Shown here one piece after another: positions 57,828 through 64,000 of a stretch of 64,000 nucleotides of DNA. The stretch lies in NCBI GenBank assembly GCA_965199095.1, contig CBDAQM010000005.1, positions 151,869-215,868 on the forward strand, in the 5' to 3' direction. The first letter of the stretch is position 1. Each line of letters begins with the position of its first letter. A model generated the notes under the pieces. That model did not search any database and was not told the DNA's origin. It was given only the letters and a program-made list of their open reading frames with translations. The DNA is from LMUY01 sp965199095 (GTDB taxonomy: Bacteria; Pseudomonadota; Alphaproteobacteria; Acetobacterales; Acetobacteraceae). The translations under genes and the position numbers were made by a program.

Positions 57828-58585
57828 CGGCGCGGGCGGTGTGGGGCAGCGCCCTGCGGTGGCTGGTGCTCGCCGTGCTGCTGTTCGCGGCGTCGCCGGC
57901 GGTGGCGCAGTCGGTCAGCATCGACTTGGGCGCCGGCGGGCAGGCGGGGGCGACCGGGCGGCTGGTGCAGCTCACCGCGCTCATCACGGTGCTGTCGGTG
58001 GCGCCCAGCCTGCTGGTGATGATGACGGCCTTCACCCGCATCGTCATCGTGCTGTCGCTGCTGCGCTCCGCCATCGGGGCGCAGGGCACGCCGCCGAACA
58101 CGGTGCTGATCGGCCTGGCGCTGTTCCTGACCTTCTTCGTGATGCAACCGGTGCTGGACCAGGCCTACACGACAGGGCTGCTGCCGATGAGCGACGGGCG
58201 GGTCGGTGAAATGGAAGGATTGCGCCTGACGGCGGAGCCGTTCCGCCGGTTCATGGCCACCAACGTCCGCGGCGCGGATTTGCAGCTCTTCCTCGACATC
58301 GCGCACCTGCCGCCGGCCGCCTCGCCCGACGGCGCGCCGTGGCGGGCGCTGGTCCCCGCCTTCCTGGTCGGCGAGTTGCGGCGTTCGTTCGAGATGGGGT
58401 TCCTGTTGTACCTGCCGTTCGTGGTGATCGACATGGTCGTCGGCAGCGTGCTGATGAGCCTGGGCATGATGATGCTGCCGCCGGCCAGCATCAGCCTGCC
58501 GTTCAAGCTGATCTTCTTCGTGCTGGTGGATGGCTGGCGGCTGGTGTCCGGCAGCCTGGTGCAAAGCTTCCCCGGCGGCGGGTGA
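57824..58585 (+). CDS. fliP: Flagellar export apparatus protein FliP
   Basis: A 253-residue export-gate protein with a cleavable signal (WLVLAVLLFAASPAVA), then VSIDLGAGGQAGATGRLVQLTALITVLSVAPSLLVMMTAFTRIVIVLSLLR and C-terminal MVVGSVLMSLGMMMLPPASISLPFKLIFFVLVDGWRLVSGSLVQSF, the FliP hallmark. It is coupled to fliO by an ATGA overlap. Confidence 0.96.
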   Translation: MTARAVWGSALRWLVLAVLLFAASPAVAQSVSIDLGAGGQAGATGRLVQLTALITVLSVAPSLLVMMTAFTRIVIVLSLLRSAIGAQGTPPNTVLIGLALFLTFFVMQPVLDQAYTTGLLPMSDGRVGEMEGLRLTAEPFRRFMATNVRGADLQLFLDIAHLPPAASPDGAPWRALVPAFLVGELRRSFEMGFLLYLPFVVIDMVVGSVLMSLGMMMLPPASISLPFKLIFFVLVDGWRLVSGSLVQSFPGGG

Positions 58586-58592
58586 TGCAAAC

Positions 58593-58631
58593 CCCATCGC
58601 TTCGCGGCGTTAGCACCGCGGAGCGAATGGG
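58593..58631 (+). terminator. Hairpin after fliP
   Basis: CCCATCGCTTCGCGG and CCGCGGAGCGAATGGG form a long, nearly perfect stem, eight bases after the fliP stop and nine bases before the next start. It has no T tract, so it may be an attenuating or translation-controlling hairpin for the following gene. Confidence 0.5.
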
Positions 58632-58640
58632 AGAGCACAC

Positions 58641-58937
58641 GTGAAGCAACCGCATACCGAGCAGACGATCCAGCACACGGACGACCAACAGAACACCGGC
58701 AACCACAAGGCGCCGGGCGCCAAGGATGCCGGCGGCGCCGACCGCCTGGGCGGCACGCGCGCCGGCGCGGAGAACGTAGAATCCGGCAAGACGAACCGCG
58801 ACAGCCGCGAGGAATCGGTCGAAACCGGGACGGACGTCGACCGTGTGTCGGGGCTGGACGAGGTCAACGCGAGCACCAAGCAGGTGGACAACAGCCGCGA
58901 GCGCCATCCGGAGCGGGACGAGCACGGCCGGCTGTAG
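58641..58937 (+). CDS. Highly hydrophilic, probably disordered small protein
   Basis: A 98-residue protein rich in Asp, Glu, Asn, Gln, Arg and Thr, without hydrophobic segments: MKQPHTEQTIQHTDDQQNTG, then NHKAPGAKDAGGADRLGG, NVESGKTNRDSREESVETGTD and STKQVDNSRERHPERDEHGRL. A GTG start is used, preceded by a GGGAGAG ribosome-binding site. The composition resembles stress-related disordered proteins. No family is recognised. Confidence 0.55.
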   Translation: MKQPHTEQTIQHTDDQQNTGNHKAPGAKDAGGADRLGGTRAGAENVESGKTNRDSREESVETGTDVDRVSGLDEVNASTKQVDNSRERHPERDEHGRL

Positions 58938-59088
58938 CGCAACCGGCCGCCGCCCTGCGACCCGTGTTCCGACGGAGGCTTTCCTCCAGGTCACGCAGCC
59001 ATCAAATGGCGCGGACCGCGAGCGGAACCGGAGAAGCGGGCGGCGGCCGAAGCGCAGCGGCGCGAACGGGAGCGCGGAGATAGGGCAG

Positions 59089-59964
59089 CTAACCCGCCGA
59101 TACAAGCGTCGCTTTTGACAAAGCGCGAGAAATATAGGGCGGCAAGGCGAATGCCGCGGTGTGCACCGCCGGCGACCAATACTCGGTGCGCCCTAACATG
59201 CCGGCAGCCTCTGCCCGGCGTGTGAGTTCGCCGACGGACACCGGTTCGATCGGATGGTCACTCGCCATGCCGATCGCCATGAAGCCGCCGACATAGGTGG
59301 GCACGGCGGCGACGTAGGCGGTCACGTGGGCAAACACCTTGGCACGCAACGCGGTGGTGTCGCACAGTTCGTCCGACTGCATGAACGGCACGCCGCACTG
59401 GTTCACCAACACCCCGCCCGGTCGCAGGATGCGCGCGCAATCGCGGTAGAACGCCTCGCTGAACAGGACTTCGCCCGGCCCGGCCGGGTCGGTGCTGTCC
59501 ACGATGATCACGTCGACGGATCCCGCGTTCGCGGCGGCGACGTGGGCGATGCCGTCACCCACGATCACCTCGGCCCGCGGATCGTCCCAGGCCGCGCCGC
59601 CGATGCCCGGCATATGTTCGCGCGCAAGCCGGATCACGGCGCCGTCGATCTCCACCATGACCGCGCTGCGGACGCCGCCATGCTGCAAAACGCGCCGCAA
59701 CACGCCCCCGTCCCCGGCGCCGATGATCAGCACCTGCTGCGGCGCGCCGTGCTGCAGCAGCGGGACGTGCGCGATCATTTCCTGATATGCGAACTCGTCA
59801 GCTTCCGTGATTTGCACGACCCCGTCAAGCAACAGCACACGGCCATGCGATGCAGTTTCGACGACCACGATCTCCTGGAACGCCGAGCGTTCGCGCGCCA
59901 GCTCCCGCACGACGCGGAAGCTCTGCGCCCAGCCGGGGTACAAGGTTTCGGCAAGCCAGGTCAT
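59089..59964 (-). CDS. speE: Polyamine aminopropyltransferase (spermidine synthase)
   Basis: A 291-residue enzyme that transfers the aminopropyl group of decarboxylated S-adenosylmethionine to putrescine. LIIGAGDGGVLRRVLQH (SAM-like binding), VIVDSTDPAGPG with the catalytic Asp, AFYRDCARILRPGGVLVNQC and YVGGFMAIGMAS match. It is downstream of speD on the minus strand with an 84-base gap holding a palindromic repeat. Confidence 0.95.
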   Translation of the reverse strand: MTWLAETLYPGWAQSFRVVRELARERSAFQEIVVVETASHGRVLLLDGVVQITEADEFAYQEMIAHVPLLQHGAPQQVLIIGAGDGGVLRRVLQHGGVRSAVMVEIDGAVIRLAREHMPGIGGAAWDDPRAEVIVGDGIAHVAAANAGSVDVIIVDSTDPAGPGEVLFSEAFYRDCARILRPGGVLVNQCGVPFMQSDELCDTTALRAKVFAHVTAYVAAVPTYVGGFMAIGMASDHPIEPVSVGELTRRAEAAGMLGRTEYWSPAVHTAAFALPPYISRALSKATLVSAG

Positions 59965-59989
59965 GGCGGAGTCGGCATGGTGGCGTCGG

Positions 59990-60020
59990 CCCTCACCCCC
60001 GCCCTCTCCCAGAGGAGAAG
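59990..60020. repeat. Palindromic repeat, family A copy 5 (degenerate)
   Basis: CCCTCACCC then CCCTCTCCCAGAGGAGA: the outer left arm and a decayed core in which GGGAGAGGG is reduced to GAGGAGA. It lies in the speD-speE gap, 25 bases before the speE start. Confidence 0.7.
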
Positions 60021-60048
60021 AACAGCCGGCAACCTGGACGGTCGCGCT

Positions 60049-60513
60049 CTAGAAGCGGCCGCGGCGTTGTTCGTCGAGGTCGACGCGGCCCGGAAGGAAC
60101 GCGTCCTGCAGCACCGGGATCGCGTCATGCGGGTTGCAGTCGCCACACATGAAAATATCGATCGCAGCAAAATGCCGCTCCGGCCAAGTATGGATCGAGA
60201 TATGGCTCTCGGCCAAAACCACCACGCCCGACACCCCGCCATTTGGCGAGAAATGGTGGAAGTGGCTGTGCAGGATCGTCGCACCCGCACGCACCGCCGC
60301 CTTGCGCAGCGCCGTGTCGATATGGACCGGATCCGCCAGGTTTTCGGCGTCCCAAAGATCCGCGAGAAGGTGCGTGCCGGCAAACTTCATGCCGTCCTTC
60401 TCGACGAAATAATCCTTCCGATCCTCTCCCTCGAACACAGGAAGAGTCGCGATTGTCGTCTGGTTCTCGCTCGGAAGCTCCGAGACCATCCCCAGTTGAG
60501 CAAGTGCGTTCAT
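60049..60513 (-). CDS. speD: S-adenosylmethionine decarboxylase proenzyme (class 1B)
   Basis: A 154-residue proenzyme that self-cleaves to make its pyruvoyl cofactor. VVLAESHISIHTWPERHFAAIDIFMCGDCNP contains the ESH cleavage site near residue 103, where Ser becomes the pyruvoyl group. The ATG at 60513 (MNALAQLGMVSEL) is chosen; a 19-residue longer frame exists. It supplies decarboxylated SAM to SpeE. Confidence 0.95.
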   Translation of the reverse strand: MNALAQLGMVSELPSENQTTIATLPVFEGEDRKDYFVEKDGMKFAGTHLLADLWDAENLADPVHIDTALRKAAVRAGATILHSHFHHFSPNGGVSGVVVLAESHISIHTWPERHFAAIDIFMCGDCNPHDAIPVLQDAFLPGRVDLDEQRRGRF

Positions 60514-60644
60514 CACGTACCCCCAAACCAGCAGATAGCCTGTTGGACGAAGTTCGTCCCCTTGGGCCAAGGTGGCGGGAGATAGTCTGAGAGGGGGGGG
60601 TGCGCAACCCCTATTCTGCAGCAGACGCCCCTTCGGACGTGAAA

Positions 60645-63554
60645 TCAGCGCGAGCCGATCGCCGCCAGGCCGGCCGGCACGGCGCGCGCCAGCGCAACCT
60701 CACCCGCCGCCCGCTTCAAATCGCCGACGTTGCTCACCGGCGCTGCCGTCAAGAGGCGGAACATGTCGGCGCGCGGTCCCGTCATGCGGGCGGCGTCCTT
60801 CATCCCCAGCAGACGCAGCGACGCATCGTCGCCCGCTTGCGCCTGGGCCGATGCAAGGCGCAGCAGGATGTCCTGCTGCGCCGGGCTCAGTGGCCCGTCT
60901 GGCGGCACGCTGCGGGCCGCCAGCGAGCCCAGGGCTGCGACGGCGCCATGCCAGTCGCCCGCCTTGCTCAGGATCTCCGCGCGCAACGTGTCGGCCGCAT
61001 CGCTGTCGATGCCGGACAGGATTGCGGCGGCGCCGCCCGGGTCTTTGGCGTGGGCGTGCAGGCGCGCATCGATCAGGCCGCGCTGTTCCACCACGGCGGC
61101 GGGCAAGTCCGGCGCATCGCTGGCGGACAGGGCCGCCGCCGCGCCCGCGTCGTCGCCGTCGCCCAGCCGCATCTTGGCCAGCCGCGCCCCCAGCGTGGCG
61201 CGGCCCAGGCCGGCCGGGGCCGCGTTCATCATCCGCTCGATGATGGGTCCGGCCCGCTTCGGCAGGTCCAGCGCGGACAGCTTATCCGCCAGCAACGGCG
61301 CGACCGCCGCCTGGTCCGCCTGCCCGACCAATTCGGCGTTTTCCTCCGCCAACGACACCAGCTCCATCGGCGGCAGGTTGGCCACCGCCGGGCCATGCAG
61401 CAGATCACCCATCAGCGACGTCATCTTCGCGTTGATCTTCGGCGCGGTCTCCGGGAACAATTGCGCCGTTTCGCGCAGGACATCGAACGCGGCACGCCAC
61501 TGCCCGGCCTGCGCCCGCAGCGACGCCACGCGGAGGCGGAGCTTTTCCTCCCGGTCATCGCCCCGCCAATTGAGGAACTGCCGCTCCAGCGCGGTCGCGG
61601 CATCCGCCGGGCCGATCGCGCCGCTGGCCAGCCGCAGCAGCGTGGCCCGGCTGGCGGCGCGGGCGCTGGCCAGGCGGTCCCGCCCGAGGGCGAGCGCGTC
61701 ATACAACGTCAACGCGTCCGCCGTCTGGCCTTTCGCCTCTAGCCGGAGCGCCCGGGTGAGCGCCAGCAGCGGCTCATCCGGCATTTTCGCGAGCAGCGCG
61801 TCGGCGGCGTCCGCGGCCCCCCCCTCCGCCATGGTTTCGGCCGCCAGCGGCAGCAATCGGCTGCGCAGCGCCGTCGGGTAGGACAACACCAGGCCCATCG
61901 TGGCGGCGAACACGGGCGCGGCCTCCGGCGAGTCAGGCCGCAGCATCGTGCTCCGGACGGCCCGCCACAGCGCGATTTCGTCGCTTCCGTCCAAGGCCGG
62001 GTTCAACAACCCGTCGGCCTCGGCCGGGCGATTGCTCAACAGGCTAGCGATACCGCTCAGCCCGGCGACATCGGGGTCGTCGACGGCACGAGGATCCTCG
62101 GACGACGCGAGGCCCAGCAGGGCCTGCGCCTCCGCTCCCAGCCCCAGGGACAGCATGGTCTGCGCGGTCCGCTTGCGCGGCTCCAACCGCGCCTGGGCGG
62201 GGGCGAGGCTCTGATCGGCCACCTGCAATTGCAGGCGCCGCAGCAAGGTGGCTGGCGGATCGGGCGGGAAGTCGAACCGGCGCGTCAGCACGGCGGCGTC
62301 TTCCAGCGCGCGGGCGCTGTCGGGCGGCGGCGCCAGCGGATCGCCCGTCTCGATGGCGAAGCCCTCCGGCACCGGGCGAAGCTGCGTGCGGTCGGACAGC
62401 GGTTCAACCACAACGCCTTGCCAGCTTGGCAGCACGGAGAACTCCGGCACGCGGTAAGCGACCGGCACCCCTGCCCCGCCATCCTGCATCGTGCCGACCA
62501 GCAGGTTCTGCCCGGTGGCCGGATCGGCGACGACGACCACCAGCCCCACTTTATGCGCGGGGAACAGCAGCCGCGAGGGGCGCGAGACTGGAACGAGGGG
62601 TGGCGCCGTAGAGGGCTTGGTCGAGATGGTGAGCAACCAGCCATCCTTCTTCCGCTCCATCGACAGGCTGCGGTCCGCCGGCATCTTCAGCCGGACCAGC
62701 GTCGCCTGCGGCAGCAACTGCACGGCGGCGCCGGCCAGCACCGGGTCGTCGCCCAGGGCTGCAAGGTCCAGCGGCCGCCGTTCATCGAACACCAGCCAGG
62801 CCTCGTCGCCATGGCGGAACGCCGCCGCGGCGACCGCCGTCCCAAAGGGCAACAACGCGGTGCTGCCGGTCTCGCCCGGCGGCAACGGGACGTGGGTCGC
62901 CGCCAAGGCGACAGGTTCGCCGCCGCCTTGTGGCGCCGCGGCAGGCGCCGGGGCTGATGCGGGGATCGTCACGGGGGCCGCGGCGGGGGCGTCGCGCACC
63001 ACCGGCGCCACCGGCGCCGGCTGGGCGATGGCGCCCGGCGTGATGACTTGCGGCAGGCCGGCGGGCGGCGCGGTGAGCACGTGCGGCGCGCTGGCCGCCG
63101 TCTCCGACGCAGCGGCCGGCGCTGCCGGAACGGACGCAGCAGGCTTGGGCTGCTGCGCCGCCGCCCGGGCCGGGACGGCAGCGCGCGGGGTTGGGCGGGC
63201 AGGCGCCGGCGGCTTCTCGGACGCCGGGTCGAGCACGTCCAAGACCACCCGGTTGCCAAGCCGCATGGTCCGCACCTTCGCCCCGGACGACACGCTCACC
63301 GTGGCCGTCGCAGCGCCCCCCGCCACGCCGGCGATGTTGCGGGTGCTGCCGGCAAGCGTCGGCACGCCGGCGGCGCCGTCGAAGTGCAGCGTGACGGCAT
63401 CGCCGTCGCGCTCCATCCTGAAGGGCGTCGGCGCGGCAAATTCGAACACCACGCGGCCAAAACCAGGGTGCTCGCCCATGCGCACATCCACCGTGTCCGC
63501 CGCATAGGCCGGAACGGCGGCAAGAAGCAGCAGCATGGATAGGATGCGCCTCAT
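60645..63554 (-). CDS. Large secreted AMIN-like/TPR-rich protein of unknown function
   Basis: A 969-residue protein with a signal peptide (ILSMLLLLAAVPAYA), an AMIN-like beta domain (residues about 20-110; FGRVVFEFAAPTPFRMERDGDAVTLHFDG) and a Pro/Ala-rich linker (about 115-210). A second beta-rich region follows, then a long Ala/Leu-rich C-terminal half from about residue 430 with repeating helical hairpins resembling tetratricopeptide repeats. Its ATG overlaps the cheZ stop (ATGA). AMIN domains bind peptidoglycan or outer-membrane parts, so a role at the cell envelope linked to motility is plausible but unproven. Confidence 0.7.
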   Translation of the reverse strand: MRRILSMLLLLAAVPAYAADTVDVRMGEHPGFGRVVFEFAAPTPFRMERDGDAVTLHFDGAAGVPTLAGSTRNIAGVAGGAATATVSVSSGAKVRTMRLGNRVVLDVLDPASEKPPAPARPTPRAAVPARAAAQQPKPAASVPAAPAAASETAASAPHVLTAPPAGLPQVITPGAIAQPAPVAPVVRDAPAAAPVTIPASAPAPAAAPQGGGEPVALAATHVPLPPGETGSTALLPFGTAVAAAAFRHGDEAWLVFDERRPLDLAALGDDPVLAGAAVQLLPQATLVRLKMPADRSLSMERKKDGWLLTISTKPSTAPPLVPVSRPSRLLFPAHKVGLVVVVADPATGQNLLVGTMQDGGAGVPVAYRVPEFSVLPSWQGVVVEPLSDRTQLRPVPEGFAIETGDPLAPPPDSARALEDAAVLTRRFDFPPDPPATLLRRLQLQVADQSLAPAQARLEPRKRTAQTMLSLGLGAEAQALLGLASSEDPRAVDDPDVAGLSGIASLLSNRPAEADGLLNPALDGSDEIALWRAVRSTMLRPDSPEAAPVFAATMGLVLSYPTALRSRLLPLAAETMAEGGAADAADALLAKMPDEPLLALTRALRLEAKGQTADALTLYDALALGRDRLASARAASRATLLRLASGAIGPADAATALERQFLNWRGDDREEKLRLRVASLRAQAGQWRAAFDVLRETAQLFPETAPKINAKMTSLMGDLLHGPAVANLPPMELVSLAEENAELVGQADQAAVAPLLADKLSALDLPKRAGPIIERMMNAAPAGLGRATLGARLAKMRLGDGDDAGAAAALSASDAPDLPAAVVEQRGLIDARLHAHAKDPGGAAAILSGIDSDAADTLRAEILSKAGDWHGAVAALGSLAARSVPPDGPLSPAQQDILLRLASAQAQAGDDASLRLLGMKDAARMTGPRADMFRLLTAAPVSNVGDLKRAAGEVALARAVPAGLAAIGSR

Positions 63555-64000
63555 TCGAAGCTCGCCAGCAATGCGTCGATCTCCTGCTGCTGCATCGCCA
63601 AACCGCTGCGCTGGGGGCCGTTCAGCAAGGGCGCGGGATGATGGACCGCGGCCGGTGCAACCGGGCTGCAGCCGAACACGCGCAGCATCTCACCCACCTT
63701 GGCCTCGATCGACTGCAACGCGTGCACGACCTTGGCGACGCGCTGGCCGGTGATGTCCTGGAAGGAGCAGGCTTCGTAGATGCGTGCCGTGGTCCCGGTC
63801 ACGACGGCGCGGAGCGGGCCGGTGATCGCCGCCGCCTCCAGCGTTTCGCATTCGTCCAGGATCAGGCCGGTGGCCTCCGCCGTGTGCAGGACGATGGCGT
63901 CCAACTCATCCGTGGCGGCCGGGACATGCTGGCCGACGATGTCATCGACGCCGACTGCCGAGACCTCGCGGCGGGCGGTTTCAATAAAGTCGGCCAACAC
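63551..64000 (-). CDS. cheZ: CheZ-like protein phosphatase (5' part beyond the window)
   Basis: At least 149 residues; the frame is open to the last base, so the gene probably begins outside the window. It has a helical bundle with the CheZ catalytic motif EACSFQDITGQRVAKVVHALQSIE, whose conserved Asp and Gln promote CheY-P dephosphorylation. The C-terminal QQQEIDALLASFE tail resembles CheY-binding peptides. It overlaps the following AMIN/TPR gene by an ATGA. Confidence 0.82.
   Translation of the reverse strand: MLADFIETARREVSAVGVDDIVGQHVPAATDELDAIVLHTAEATGLILDECETLEAAAITGPLRAVVTGTTARIYEACSFQDITGQRVAKVVHALQSIEAKVGEMLRVFGCSPVAPAAVHHPAPLLNGPQRSGLAMQQQEIDALLASFE

Noticed and set aside
60591..60599. 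A G-run before speD as a possible phase-variable tract
   Set aside because: It lies outside the coding frame, with no promoter or start codon whose spacing it would change.
62491..63507. A 338-codon plus-strand frame
   Set aside because: Antisense to the AMIN/TPR protein, which has a signal peptide and a coupling overlap with cheZ; the antisense frame is low complexity.

Overview
The window is 64 kb of GC-rich, gene-dense chromosomal DNA from an alphaproteobacterium. It most likely comes from Rhodospirillales, and an Acetobacteraceae-like relative fits best. The support is a TrcR (DUF1013) regulator beside DUF1192, DUF465 genes, a CckA-type kinase fused into the end of a flagellar operon, a ROSE-type leader in front of a small heat-shock gene, a ChvA/NdvA-like glucan exporter and very high third-position GC. 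The genus cannot be fixed from this sequence. No rRNA, tRNA, CRISPR array, integrase or insertion sequence was seen. Both window ends cut genes: an EAL-like protein on the left and a CheZ-like phosphatase on the right.

Layout: 0-2.7 kb holds an EAL-like tail, an ABC-2 transporter pair and a histidine phosphatase. 2.75-7.35 kb is a phenylacetate module, paaX then paaABCDE, with tightly overlapping cistrons. 7.4-12.1 kb has a CNT nucleoside transporter, a CBS protein, a glucan exporter and PdxY. 12.1-20.6 kb holds housekeeping and stress genes: an LTXXQ protein, L31, Hsp20 with an RNA thermometer, TrcR, DUF465 proteins, PurE/PurK, an Hsp70-like protein and a hydroxyacid dehydrogenase. 20.7-32.8 kb has an FtrAB-like iron pair, an SDR, SmpB, DapA, Slt, PgpA, PncC, SelO, TlyA, Dxs, XseB, a deacetylase-like enzyme and TusA.

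32.8-34.6 kb contains a broken ROK kinase gene and an acyltransferase interrupted by one frameshift. 33.8-44.4 kb is an aryl-polyene (APE)-like lipid cluster: two acyltransferases, a GT2 glycosyltransferase, a polysaccharide deacetylase, a membrane protein, an ACP, an acyl/adenylate ligase, a hotdog dehydratase, a LolA-like protein, an MMPL exporter, a ketosynthase and a chain-length factor. It lacks the ketoreductase and several other usual APE genes, so it is either a reduced variant that borrows enzymes in trans or a different lipid pathway. 44.4-50.9 kb has an MFS transporter, a DUF2075 helicase-like protein coupled to a secreted EEP nuclease, Ohr, an SDR, RadC and DUF3072. 51-58.6 kb carries recA, then flgBC-fliE-fliQR-flhB-cckA on the minus strand and a divergent fliO-fliP unit. 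The right end has speD-speE and a 969-residue AMIN/TPR-like protein coupled to cheZ.

A strong theme is dispersed short palindromes. One family, with a GGGAGAGGG core and CCCTCACC/GGTGAGGG outer arms, occurs five times. Two copies are read as protein at the N-termini of PaaE and TlyA. In tlyA the copy coincides with the loss of any ATG, GTG or TTG start for the S4 domain. A second family occurs twice: before the ABC gene and inside the flagellar operon.
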